A stretch of 64,000 bases of DNA, from assembly GCF_014636295.1 (NCBI RefSeq), contig NZ_BMEC01000001.1:124001-188000 (forward strand), read 5' to 3'. This stretch comes from Marivirga lumbricoides. GTDB taxonomy: Bacteria > Bacteroidota > Bacteroidia > Cytophagales > Cyclobacteriaceae. The translations under genes were made by a program, and so were the position numbers. This document shows, in pieces, positions 37,234 to 46,500 of the stretch. Each line of letters starts with the position of its first letter. The stretch's first letter is position 1. The notes under the pieces were generated by a model. It saw only the letters and a list, made by a program, of their open reading frames with translations, did not search any database and was not told the origin of the DNA.

Positions 37234-37437
37234 TCACGGTAAAGAATCGTGAGTTAAGTCTATCAGAAAGACACCTTCTTCATCTGTGAATGTAAACTTT
37301 TTAAATGTTTGAACAGTAACAGTTGCTGCGGTTACAGGATTGCCCCGGTTATCAGAAACTTTCCCTGATAAAGATTGTGCTTTAATTAATGAGCCAAAGA
37401 ATGAAAAAGAAACAACTAACACTAAAAAACGCAACAT
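37234..37437 (-). pseudogene. N-terminal fragment of a TonB-dependent receptor
   Basis: A 67-codon frame (a further ATG lies six codons upstream at 37455). It has a signal peptide (MLRFLVLVVSFSFFGSLIKA) and half of a carboxypeptidase-regulatory-like domain (LSGKVSDNRGNPVTAATVTV, FTDEEGVFLIDLTHDS), then a TGA. The plug and barrel are missing, and the next sequence belongs to the propeller fragment in another frame. The junction at about 37230-37260 is best explained by a deletion that removed most of a receptor gene and the start of the next gene. It lies 40 bp after the DUF1826 gene, in the same operon. Confidence 0.7.
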
Positions 37438-37477
37438 AATTGCAATTATAGCCATAAATATTAAAGTAATTAATTTT

Positions 37478-38134
37478 TTAAGCGTCCAATCTTATTACAA
37501 AGCGTTTTCCACCTGAAGACTCGATAGGTGGTGAGCGATGAACAATACCCTTATTACTAGGATTTTTAAAATTTTCACCTTTAAGAAGCCCTACTTCAAA
37601 AGGTTGCATCTGCATTATTTTCGATTCGTTTTTTACTATATCAGAATTTGTTTTACCTAAAAAATGCCTTCTAACATTATCATCTGAAAGCCACTGAGTA
37701 CCAGCACCATCGTAAGTACATAAAAGCCTGGATTCGTAACCATCAACATGGAATTTGCTACATGCATTGTCCGTCACTATTCGCAAATGCATATCCACAT
37801 TTTCTTTACCAGTTAATTGAAGAAAATGATAGCATAACAAGCAAAGATCATCTTTCAGGTCTTCATAGCTGATAAAAGGAGAAGTAGGTAAGTTAGATTT
37901 TAGAGTGAAAGTGAGGTCTTCTTCAATTGTTCCAATATTAATTTTCTGTTGGAGCTTTCTAAAGTTCGTAGTATAAAGAAACTTAATTAATCTGACAATA
38001 TTGGGGTTAATACCTCGTCTCCAAACGACTAAATTAAAATCAGCATTATGAAATGCTTCTTCAATAGCAATCCAATCTTCATCTATTGTATAATTAAGCT
38101 TTTTCTTAAGAATATTAAGCATCTTATAAATCAT
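37478..38134 (-). CDS. DUF1826 protein, partner of the COG0523 GTPase
   Basis: A 218-aa protein with the DUF1826 core KFHVDGYESRLLCTYDGAGT and QWLSDDN, and the C-terminal KGIVHRSPPIESSGGKRFVI. The His and Arg pattern (HVD, RSPP) recalls metal-dependent oxygenases, but no activity is established. Genomic surveys place DUF1826 beside zinc-regulated COG0523 GTPases, exactly as here. I start it at the ATG at 38134, three bases after the GTPase stop; the longer frame would need a TTG at 38149 inside the GTPase gene. Confidence 0.85.
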   Translation of the reverse strand: MIYKMLNILKKKLNYTIDEDWIAIEEAFHNADFNLVVWRRGINPNIVRLIKFLYTTNFRKLQQKINIGTIEEDLTFTLKSNLPTSPFISYEDLKDDLCLLCYHFLQLTGKENVDMHLRIVTDNACSKFHVDGYESRLLCTYDGAGTQWLSDDNVRRHFLGKTNSDIVKNESKIMQMQPFEVGLLKGENFKNPSNKGIVHRSPPIESSGGKRFVIRLDA

Positions 38135-38136
38135 TT

Positions 38137-39336
38137 TTAAATAGGCCAATTATCCTCAAAGTCTAAACCAGCGGCCATAAGTTTCTCATCTATATTATCG
38201 ATAAGGCACTTATTGAGGTCTTGTTTTATTTTTTCGTGATCCAGAGCCTGCCCTATTAAAACAATTTCAGTCATCCTATCTCCCCAAACTTTATCCCATT
38301 TTTCCATGATTTGGTCTTGAAACTCCATATAGGAAGGGTTCATAGCACGCTCCTTAAAAGGCACTGCAGCCCACCATCGGCCATATATTTCAGCACGTAG
38401 GGAACCTCCGGCCTGACTCCACATCAATGCATTATCCGGTCGGGAGGCCATCCAAAACATTCCCTTACTTCTGATAATATTAGAGGGCCATTTCTGACTT
38501 ACATATTCCCAGAACCTTTGAGGATGAAAAGGGCTTCTACTTCTAAAAACAAAGGAAGAAATTCCATATTCTTCCGTTTCAGGCGTATGTTCATTATTCA
38601 ATTCTTTGATCCAGCCGGCTGACTCTTCCGCCTTATCATAATCGAAAAGACCAGTATTTAAAATTAATTTTGGTTCTACCTTGCTAAATTCCGACCTAAC
38701 CAGTTTAGCCTCCGGATTCAGCTTTTTTATAATTGCTTCTACTAATTCAAGTTCTTTAGGAGCTACAAGGTCAGTTTTATTAAGAATAATAACATTTGCG
38801 AACTCAATCTGATCTGTAAGCAGGTTAACAATTGTACGTGCATCCTCAGCTTCATCAGTCATATTCCTGTCCACAATGGTATCATCACTACCAAAATCTT
38901 TAAGAAAATTGAAAGCATCTACCACAGTAACCATAGTATCCAGCTTACTAAATTTCGTGAGGTCAAAAAGCTCATCTCCTGAAGCAAATGAAAAGGTTTG
39001 CGCCACAGGAATGGGTTCCGAAATACCAGTGCTTTCTATCAAAAGATAATCGAATTTGCCCATTTTGGCCAGCTTTTCCACTTCAATCATTAAATCTTCG
39101 CGTAAAGTACAGCAAATGCATCCATTACTCATTTCCACCAGCTTCTCATCCGTGCGGGAGAGTTTCACTTCATTCTGAACCAACTGACTATCGATATTCA
39201 CTTCACTCATATCGTTTACAATTACGGCTACTTTAAGGCCTTCCCGATTGTTTAAAACATGATTTAACAGGGTAGTTTTACCAGCTCCCAGGAAGCCACT
39301 CAATACGGTAACAGGAAGTTTTTTTACTATTCTCAT
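38137..39336 (-). CDS. COG0523/CobW-family metal-chaperone GTPase (ZigA/YciC type)
   Basis: A 399-aa G3E GTPase. The P-loop is [16 protein letters not shown], the metal-binding CxCC motif lies in [14 protein letters not shown], and Walker B is [14 protein letters not shown]. The base-recognition motif is ILNKTDLV. The C-terminal CobW_C half contains [20 protein letters not shown]. Proteins of this length and type deliver zinc to client proteins when zinc is scarce and are usually Zur-controlled. It lies in a leftward operon behind MerC, whose promoter overlaps a GCAAC palindrome, and is followed at once by DUF1826. Confidence 0.92.
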   Translation of the reverse strand: MRIVKKLPVTVLSGFLGAGKTTLLNHVLNNREGLKVAVIVNDMSEVNIDSQLVQNEVKLSRTDEKLVEMSNGCICCTLREDLMIEVEKLAKMGKFDYLLIESTGISEPIPVAQTFSFASGDELFDLTKFSKLDTMVTVVDAFNFLKDFGSDDTIVDRNMTDEAEDARTIVNLLTDQIEFANVIILNKTDLVAPKELELVEAIIKKLNPEAKLVRSEFSKVEPKLILNTGLFDYDKAEESAGWIKELNNEHTPETEEYGISSFVFRSRSPFHPQRFWEYVSQKWPSNIIRSKGMFWMASRPDNALMWSQAGGSLRAEIYGRWWAAVPFKERAMNPSYMEFQDQIMEKWDKVWGDRMTEIVLIGQALDHEKIKQDLNKCLIDNIDEKLMAAGLDFEDNWPI

Positions 39337-39350
39337 AAAATGTTTAAGTA

Positions 39351-39734
39351 TTATTTCTTTTTAGATTTCATTAAGATTCTCCAATTAATGCTGTGGGCAA
39401 GTGCTATACATATTGCACCACCAGAAGTGAAAGTAAACTCAGGAACTATAAAAAATTCACTCTGTCCAATTGCGATTAGCAAAAAGCCTGTAAGCACAAT
39501 AATTAATGGTGTAATTTTCCTATGCTGCTTGTAAGCAGGCAATAGCGAATAAAATGCTATTAGGATACTAATGATGATCACTGAATATTCTATCCACGGA
39601 TTAGCTAAAAAATCCAAGAATGCCAGGGAGGAAATACTAAGTAATATAGGAAGGGCCAAACAATGAATAGCGCACAATAAAGAGGCTAAAATTCCAAATA
39701 TATCCAGAGGGAAATTAAGTATTCGATTTCTCAT
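39351..39734 (-). CDS. MerC-domain membrane protein
   Basis: A 127-aa protein with four predicted TM helices. The MerC signature CAIHCLALP (Cys21, His24, Cys25) is at the end of the first helix. In proteobacterial mer operons MerC imports mercury. In Bacteroidota, MerC-like proteins sit with COG0523 GTPases in zinc-linked operons, so zinc handling is more likely here; no merA or merR is nearby. First gene of the leftward operon, starting 13 bp from a palindromic operator. Confidence 0.87.
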   Translation of the reverse strand: MRNRILNFPLDIFGILASLLCAIHCLALPILLSISSLAFLDFLANPWIEYSVIIISILIAFYSLLPAYKQHRKITPLIIVLTGFLLIAIGQSEFFIVPEFTFTSGGAICIALAHSINWRILMKSKKK

Positions 39735-39746
39735 TTTTATTTTTTA

Positions 39747-39763
39747 ACGCAACAATGTTGCAA
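39747..39763. promoter_or_regulatory. Putative Zur-type operator before merC-like gene
   Basis: GCAAC-AAT-GTTGC is a perfect 5-bp inverted repeat with a 3-bp centre, 13 bp upstream of the merC-like start. It shares its core with the operators at 39782-39804 and 43218-43242. Confidence 0.65.
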
Positions 39764-39781
39764 ATATAAATGAATTAAAAA

Positions 39782-39804
39782 TAAACGCAACAATTTTGCG
39801 TTTA
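39782..39804. promoter_or_regulatory. Putative Zur-type operator before the ABC exporter
   Basis: TAAACGCAA and TTGCGTTTA form a perfect 9-bp inverted repeat with a 5-bp centre. It lies 36 bp upstream of the ABC ATPase start. With the neighbouring site it sits in the 106-bp divergent promoter region, so both directions are probably repressed together. Confidence 0.7.
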
Positions 39805-39840
39805 TAATTTCAGGCACTAAATTTACACTTAAAATCAGCT

Positions 39841-40467
39841 ATGGTATCAGTACAATCTCTTCATTTTAAATACACCGACAGCCAGGAATTTCGCTTCCCT
39901 GACTTTCAAATAGCAAAAGGTGATCACTTATTGGTACTTGGGAAATCCGGAATTGGTAAAACCACGCTTTTGCATTTGCTGGCAGGAATTTTAAAAGCAC
40001 AATCAGGTAAAATCAGTATTAATGATACAAATATTGTGAACCTCCCGGCAAAAGAAGTTGATCAATTTAGAGCTAAACATATTGGGCTGGTTCTGCAAAA
40101 AGCACGGTTCATCAACTCTTTAACTCTATTAGAAAATTTTCAATTAATCGCTCATATCAGCGGAATTAGGAATCCCAGAGCGTATTATTATCATTTACTG
40201 GAGCCCTTGGATATGGCTGATAAGTTGAATGAAAAACCTTCTGAATTAAGCGAAGGAGAAAAACAACGTGCCGCAATTGCTATGGCTATGATCAATAAGC
40301 CTCAACTTCTTCTTGCAGATGAGCCTACCTCCAGCCTGGATGACGAGAATTGTGAAAATGTAGTATCCCTCTTTAAAAATATGAGCAATGAACTAAATGC
40401 TTCACTCATCATCATCACCCATGATCAGCGATTAAAAAATAATTTTAACAACATCCTTAGCTTATGA
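39841..40467 (+). CDS. LolD/MacB-type ABC transporter ATP-binding protein
   Basis: A 208-aa ABC ATPase. Walker A is VLGKSGIGKTTLLHLLAG, the Q-loop region is IGLVLQKARFINSLTLLENF, and the signature is LSEGEKQRAAIAMAM (E replacing the second S of LSGGE). Walker B is LLLADEPTSSLDDEN and the switch His is in IITHDQ. It overlaps the permease gene by 4 bp (ATGA). This mechanotransmission-type ABC family moves lipoproteins, small molecules or signals rather than acting as a classic importer. Its zinc link is inferred from the operator and neighbours. It resembles the ATPase of the Zur-regulated zrg cluster of Vibrio. Confidence 0.9.
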   Translation: MVSVQSLHFKYTDSQEFRFPDFQIAKGDHLLVLGKSGIGKTTLLHLLAGILKAQSGKISINDTNIVNLPAKEVDQFRAKHIGLVLQKARFINSLTLLENFQLIAHISGIRNPRAYYYHLLEPLDMADKLNEKPSELSEGEKQRAAIAMAMINKPQLLLADEPTSSLDDENCENVVSLFKNMSNELNASLIIITHDQRLKNNFNNILSL

Positions 40468-41747
40468 ATTTTTTCCTTCTGGTAATCAAAAATATTTCCC
40501 ATAAGCCCCTCAATTCATTTTTGTGCATACTTTTAGTGGCTTTAGGTGTGGGAATCATATCTTTATTAAGCCATGCTCAAATTCAAATTTCAGATACACT
40601 TTCAAAAACAGCGCAACGTACAGATATTGTAGTAGGCGCAAAAGGTAGTCCTTTACAATTGATTCTGTCGGCTATTTTTCATGTAGATTCGCCTACAGGA
40701 AATATTCCACTTAAAGAGGCTCAGAAGCTGAGTAAAAACCCTTTAGTTGAGCAAACAATTCCACTTTCTTACGGGGATAACTATGGTGGTTACCGAATAG
40801 TGGGCACAGAATATTCTTATCTGGATTTATACGAAGCTACAATAATGAAAGGAGAATTATGGAGTAAAGCATTTGATGCTGTTATTGGTTTAGAGGTAGC
40901 AAAACAACTTAACTTAAAAGTAGGCGATTCCTTTGCCAGCGCACATGGCCTTATGGAAGGTGGGGAAGCTCACGATGAACACATGTATAAAGTAACGGGA
41001 ATTTTGAACCGCTCCAATTCAGTTGTTGACAGGCTCATTTTAACTTCGCTTGAAAGCATTTGGCAGGCCCATGACGGACATTCTGATTCTGAAAGTGATT
41101 CTTCTAAAGAAAATGAAGAAGATCATCACGATCATGTTCAAAATGAGGAGCATCAGTCAACTCATCAGGCTGAAAGCCAAGGCCACCGGCACGAGGAAGA
41201 TAAGGCTATCACTGCTTTACTTGTATCGGTCAGAAATCCTTTAGGCTTAATGCAAATTCCCCGACAAATTAACGAAAACACACAAATGCAAGCTGCTTTC
41301 CCAATCTTTGAGGTAAACAGGTTACTCAAATTAAGTGAAAATGCAGTACAACTGATTAAGCTAATTGCTTATTTAATTATTACTGTAGCCGGCATCAGTG
41401 TGTTTATTAGCCTCTACAATAATTTGAAAGATAGAAAAGAAGAAATGGCTTTAATGCGTATTTATGGAGCCAAAAGATTACAGCTGGGTGGCATATTGCT
41501 TTTAGAAGCATTACTACTGGTGTTAGTTGGCTTCATTTGCGGTTTGCTCATCAGCAGGATCGGGCTTCTGTTTATTAACTTTTACCTGGGAAGTGCCTTT
41601 TCATCAACTCGTTCAACTGCTTCATTAATTATCCCACAAGAAGTATGGCTACTTCTAATAACTATTATCATAGCTATTATTGCTGCCATAATTCCTGCAT
41701 TCAATGCTTTCAATCTCAACATCTCTAAAACTCTAAAAAATGGTTAG
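40464..41747 (+). CDS. FtsX-like ABC permease with a His-rich extracytoplasmic loop
   Basis: A 427-aa permease of the MacB/LolCE type. It has TM1 at about 15-37, a large periplasmic domain, and three C-terminal TM helices (about 295-320, 345-370, 390-415). The LMRIYGAKRLQLGGILLLEA segment between the last helices is typical of FtsX domains. Residues 203-243 form an insertion with nine His and many Asp/Glu (DEEDHHDH-like spacing), a plausible zinc-binding loop. It couples to the ATPase encoded just before and overlaps the next gene by 8 bp. Substrate inferred as metal-related. Confidence 0.88.
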   Translation: MNFFLLVIKNISHKPLNSFLCILLVALGVGIISLLSHAQIQISDTLSKTAQRTDIVVGAKGSPLQLILSAIFHVDSPTGNIPLKEAQKLSKNPLVEQTIPLSYGDNYGGYRIVGTEYSYLDLYEATIMKGELWSKAFDAVIGLEVAKQLNLKVGDSFASAHGLMEGGEAHDEHMYKVTGILNRSNSVVDRLILTSLESIWQAHDGHSDSESDSSKENEEDHHDHVQNEEHQSTHQAESQGHRHEEDKAITALLVSVRNPLGLMQIPRQINENTQMQAAFPIFEVNRLLKLSENAVQLIKLIAYLIITVAGISVFISLYNNLKDRKEEMALMRIYGAKRLQLGGILLLEALLLVLVGFICGLLISRIGLLFINFYLGSAFSSTRSTASLIIPQEVWLLLITIIIAIIAAIIPAFNAFNLNISKTLKNG

Positions 41748-42177
41748 AATTACTTTAATCCTACTTTTCTTTTTTTCATGTAGTATTAGCTATAGCCAAA
41801 CAGAAATTAACTGGCTCACTTTAAAAGATGTTAGCTTTATTGACAAATGGAGTGATGAAGTAGATGCCTACTATTACTTTCCTACATTTGGCCCTAGTGT
41901 AAAAGATCTGGAGGGTAAGGAAGTGGTGATAAGAGGATATGTTCTTCCTATTGATCCTGAAAACAATTTTTATATTTTATCACAAAACCCCTTTGCTTCC
42001 TGTTTTTTTTGTGGTTCTGCGGGTCCTGAATCTATTATTGAATTAGGCTTAAAAAATAAAAAGGATAAATTTGATATGGATCAGGTGGTAACTATGAAAG
42101 GAATACTGCGACTTAATAAGGAAGATATTTACCATTGCAACTATATATTGGATAAGGCAGAAGTAGTGAAAAAGTGA
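41740..42177 (+). CDS. Secreted DUF3299-like protein
   Basis: A 145-aa protein with a signal peptide (residues 1-19, cleaved near SYSQ). The core KEVVIRGYVLPIDPENNFYI, then LSQNPFASCFFCGSAGPESI and VVTMKGILRLN, matches the DUF3299/COG3495 pattern of a small OB-like periplasmic domain with a CxxC (Cys-Phe-Phe-Cys). DUF3299 genes accompany ABC exporters in zinc-regulated clusters. Third gene of the rightward operon, overlapping the permease gene by 8 bp. Biochemical role unknown. Confidence 0.82.
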   Translation: MVRITLILLFFFSCSISYSQTEINWLTLKDVSFIDKWSDEVDAYYYFPTFGPSVKDLEGKEVVIRGYVLPIDPENNFYILSQNPFASCFFCGSAGPESIIELGLKNKKDKFDMDQVVTMKGILRLNKEDIYHCNYILDKAEVVKK

Positions 42178-42194
42178 ATAGGTATAGTACTATA

Positions 42195-42233
42195 TACAGG
42201 ATAGCCTTACTGAAATAATAAGACTATCCTGTA
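42195..42233. terminator. Hairpin between convergent operons
   Basis: TACAGGATAG and CTATCCTGTA pair, and CTTA/TAAG inside them extends the stem with one mismatch around a 9-nt loop. No strong T-tract follows. Its position between convergent genes suggests bidirectional termination. Confidence 0.55.
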
Positions 42234-42261
42234 AGAGAGTAGTTTAACCAGCCGTCATCTT

Positions 42262-43170
42262 TCAGAAGCTTTCATGAGTAAGCTCCATATTTACCATTGC
42301 CCCTGCCAAATTGCCTCCTGCCACAGCACTCGCTACAGAGCGTAGCATCATTGAGTTATCACCACAGGCATAAACACCGGGAATAGTGGTTTTCTGAAGG
42401 TGGTCTACCTTAATATAACCATGCTCGGTTAATTCACAGCCTAAAGAAGCAGGAATATCTGAGTGCTGCTGAAATGGAACAGCTGCATAAACTGCATCAA
42501 ATGCTAATTGACTTCCATTAGTAAAACTGAAATGTTCGATGAATCCATTTTTATGGTGTACCTCCTCCACTTCAGTCTCTACAACAGAAATAGCATGTTC
42601 CTGAAGCTTCTCTGATTGTTCAGGTGTAAAAAGGCTCTTTCCTGAGGTTAAGATTGTTACTTCCTGCGTTAAATTTTTTACTAAAGAAGCCAAGTGAAAA
42701 GCTTTGTCCCCATTAGCCATTATTCCCGTCTTTTTCCCCCTGAATTCATACCCATGGCAGTAAGGGCAATGAATTAAGGAAATTCCCCAGCTCTCTGCAA
42801 ATCCTTTAATATCGGGCAATATGTCTTTTATTCCTGTAGCAAATACAAGCTTTCCAGCATTAAACTCTTCTCCTTCTGTGGTGGTAACAGTAAAACTCTT
42901 GTCGTTTATTTTACCCTTTATTGCTTCTCCTTTAAAGAATTTAACAGTTTCATATTGCAAAACCTGTTCCTTTGCCTTTGCAGCTATAGCAGCCGGCTTT
43001 TCCCCGTCCTGTGTTAGGAAATTATGCGAATGAGGTGTCTGCCTGTTACATGGTAACCCACTATCAATAATTAAAACTGTGCGCAAGGAGCGGCCTAAAG
43101 CCATTGCAGCCGAAAGACCTGCATAACTCCCTCCTATTATTATTGCATCAAAGTACTTATTATCTGTCAT
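42262..43170 (-). CDS. Thioredoxin-reductase-like NAD(P)/FAD oxidoreductase
   Basis: A 302-aa flavoprotein. The FAD-binding site is AIIIGGSYAGLSAAMALGRS and ACGDNSMMLRSVASAVAGGN. The redox pair is Cys135-Pro-Tyr-Cys138 in HCPYCHGYEF, unlike the CATC of ordinary TrxB, which places it with the divergent TrxR-like group that includes GliT-type disulfide oxidases. NADPH-binding is suggested by KKTGIMANGDKA. Monocistronic. A 25-bp near-perfect palindrome lies 48 bp upstream and matches the merC/ABC operators, so it may belong to the metal regulon. Confidence 0.87.
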   Translation of the reverse strand: MTDNKYFDAIIIGGSYAGLSAAMALGRSLRTVLIIDSGLPCNRQTPHSHNFLTQDGEKPAAIAAKAKEQVLQYETVKFFKGEAIKGKINDKSFTVTTTEGEEFNAGKLVFATGIKDILPDIKGFAESWGISLIHCPYCHGYEFRGKKTGIMANGDKAFHLASLVKNLTQEVTILTSGKSLFTPEQSEKLQEHAISVVETEVEEVHHKNGFIEHFSFTNGSQLAFDAVYAAVPFQQHSDIPASLGCELTEHGYIKVDHLQKTTIPGVYACGDNSMMLRSVASAVAGGNLAGAMVNMELTHESF

Positions 43171-43558
43171 GTTTAATCAATTAAATTCTTGTAGAGACAA
43201 ATTTACAACATTTCTTTATTAATGCAACTTAGTTGCGTTAATAAACGCAAAGAAGACACTCAATAATGATAGAAGTTGATGATAGAAGCTTTAATCAAAG
43301 TGCTAAAGATTTTGTAAAATCATCAGCACCCATGTGTTTTAGGATAAAATCGCTATTAACACTAATCATAATATCGAATTCAAAATCCTTAGACTTTGTC
43401 CGAATGGAATAGTTGATGAAGTGGTAATAGAAAGTAACAAGCCACCCGATTTTTAGCAGGACTCTCTCTACTCTCTGCTATACAATCATGATAATTCTTA
43501 CATCACATGGTATAATATTAATAAATCGGCTTACTTTAGGGTTTGAAAAAAACAAAAG
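43171..43558. other. Divergent intergenic region with operator
   Basis: A spacer between the flavoprotein gene and the TraB-domain gene. It contains the palindrome at 43218-43242 and an extra half-site, AAACGCAA, just right of it. The remainder shows only short open frames on both strands that I cannot support as genes. Confidence 0.55.
43218..43242. promoter_or_regulatory. Putative Zur-type operator before the flavoprotein gene
   Basis: ATTAATGCAAC-TTA-GTTGCGTTAAT pairs at 10 of 11 positions around a 3-bp centre. The GCAAC-N3-GTTGC core and spacing are the same as at 39747-39763. The gene start is 48 bp away. Confidence 0.7.
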
Positions 43559-46500
43559 ATGATAAGAATATTTCTGTTAATAAGTGTACTCTTTATTTCT
43601 GTAGCCTCCTATAGCCAGCAACGGGAGGACACCTACAAATTACTTTGGAAAATAGAAGGTAATGGAATTGAAAAAGCATCCTATCTTTTTGGAACTGTGC
43701 ATGTGAATGATGAACGAGCATTTGACTTTAGCGATTCCGTACTTGTAGCTTTACAAGCATCCGATGTGCTAGCCCTAGAAGTGAGCTCCGATGACTACTT
43801 AAAACAATCAATAGCTAACACTAGTAGAAAAAGAGACATTCCTAATCAGTTTAAAGAGGAACTTGGAAAAGAAAATTATAATACGCTTCGAGAAAAAATG
43901 CTCGATGAAGTTAAAATAGATCTGGACGAGCTGGATAATGCCAGTCCTATGCTCATAGAGCGTTTGCTAAACCGTAAACATACTAATCCGGAAGATAAAA
44001 ACAAGTTGGATCTCGACAATTATCTTTTTTATTCAGCTAAGCGCCTGGGCAAAGAGATAGTAGGATTGGAAAAAACAAATGAGGGTATAAGAGCCGGAAA
44101 AGGCTTCAGTACAGAAATGGAGCGTGCCTATTTTGTTAAGAGGTATATAAAACAAAGGGACTCCCTCTCCTCTTTTGATATGAATAAATTTCTGAAAGAA
44201 TATATCAATAAGGGATTTGACAAAATGATAGAGATATATCATGAGGGAGATATCCAGGCTATATTATCTCAGTTTGAAGATAATGAAATGGAAAAATATG
44301 ATATGATCCGGAGAAATGAAATAATGGCATTACGCCTGGATTCATTAATGCAACATTCAAGTGTGTTTTGTGCCATTGGTGCGGGGCATCTGGCTGGTAA
44401 AAAAGGAATGATTGATCTATTGAAAGAATTAGGATACCAGCTAACTCCTGTAAATGCCTCGTTCACCGGCATGGCAAAGAAGATACAGAAAAAATGGGAA
44501 GCAGCACCAGGGTATAGATATGAAGATATCGCTTCTGGTTTTTCAGTTCAAATGTCCGGTAAGCCATTAGATATAAATGTTCCCAATACAAATATAAAAG
44601 GTATTGTATATCAGGACATCAAGAATAACTCAGTGGAAATGCTCATGACTGTGGATTATCCGCAAATATTTGCAGACAAAGAAGCCGTGATAGAAGAAAT
44701 GGTTGACAATTTCAGACTTCAGCAAAAATTTGAAATTATTTCTAATCATAAAGTGATGCTTGACGGACTTCCCGGTAGAGAGTTAATTATGAGTATGCAG
44801 GGCATACAAAATGGAAAAATGAGATATTTCCTAAAAAATGGAAAAGCATATGTATTCTTTTATTGGAGTCTGAATTCCAAAATAGAATTGCCCGAGAAAA
44901 TTCCGTTTTTTGATCATATAGAAATTTATGATATTGCCGATTTTGAAAGTCTATCCTGGCATCAAACAAATCAGCAACAATATGATATTAACTTATTACT
45001 ACCTCTCACTACCAATGAGTTTAAACAAGAAATACCTGTAGATTTCTCAGGAGAAGATTTGATGATTGCGCATACTATCACTTTCATTGATAAAGCATAT
45101 CCTTTCTCAGGAATTTTTCAGCGATTTAATTATCCTCCTAACTACGAAATTTCAACTAATGAAGAAGTAAAGAGCACACTTGTTGACATGACTAAAGAAG
45201 AGCGAAATGCAAAAATAGTTTTAGACAGTTCATTTCAAAAGGGAGCTTATACAGTAAACATGGTAAATTACACAATGCAGGATACTGTAACGCTTTCAGA
45301 AGTATTTTTCACAAGGGGAAATTATGCATATTACTGGATGTCAGAGTATGTTGGAGAACCAATACCTGAACTCAAATCTTTTTTATATGATTGGGAAATG
45401 CTTCCGTGGGAAAAACCTACATTTGAAAAGTACACCAACCCTAAATTTTCAGTATTAATGGGTTCAAATTCTTCTGTTAATGGATTGAAATCATATGACA
45501 ATTTAATAGACAGCATAGTGACCTATAGCTCAATGGATCCGGGTACGGGTACTACTGTGAGGGTATACCAATATGACGTGAGCAAATTTGCTTTCTTTAA
45601 AAATGCAGATAGCCTTATTGCCTATTTTCATGAACCAGACGCCTCTGGTAAACTAATACTTAAACAAGACACTGTTACTAGTATTCATAGTGGTTATTTT
45701 ACCAATATATTTAGAGATAGTTTATACAACTATGTAAACTACAACAAGCTTTTATGGAGTGGAAATTCAATCTTTAATGTGGATATCGCTACTCCTCTGG
45801 ATCTGGATTCTACTTATGCACTAGAAGTACTTGAATCATTTCAAATCTCAGACTCAACTCAATTCAATTTTTTCGAGTCCAAACTGGATACCGTTCTTGC
45901 CATGATTCAAAGTAATGACAGCTCCATTTTTCAGCAGGTAAAAGGTTTATTTACTGATTATCCGGTGGAAGAAAGAGAGGTTTATAAATTAAAAAACACT
46001 TTACGCAAAGGCATTCCTCTGGATAGTTACAGCTGGAATAGCCCGGGTGCCGATATCATTTCCCGTATTACTAAATTACAAAAAGATAGCGCAATAGGTT
46101 TTCTGGACAGCCTGTATGTAAACAACCCTCACTATGAATCCTCCATTTTGGAATCTTTGCAAGAACTCAATTCTGAATTGGCCATTCAATATTATCGCAA
46201 GCTGCTCGCCAATAAAACAACAGAAATTGAATATTGGGATCTTGAAAAATACCGTGATAGCACCGCTCTTCTGGTAGCTGACCTTCCCATCGTTATGGAT
46301 TTATTCCAAAAAACTGAAAATCAGCAAATAATTGCTCCTGTATTGGTGAATCAATTGAAGAATAGCGATGATCTGGCAAAAATTTTAAAACCTTATGCTA
46401 ACACCTTTTTGAAAAGTTTTAAACACACAGCCGATACTATCAATTTGGAAGATGAATATAATTGGGATTATTATTTCCTCGGCCACCTGCTCGATTTAAC

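Noticed and set aside
39351-39734. Mercury-resistance operon based on MerC
   Set aside because: No merA, merR, merT or merP nearby; the GTPase and DUF1826 neighbours point to zinc instead.
43266-43477. Open frames of 48 codons (plus strand) and about 60 codons (minus strand, 43295-43477) between the flavoprotein and TraB genes
   Set aside because: They overlap each other, neither has a plausible start with leader, and neither resembles a known family. The minus-strand frame has protein-like composition and could be a remnant, but evidence is too thin.
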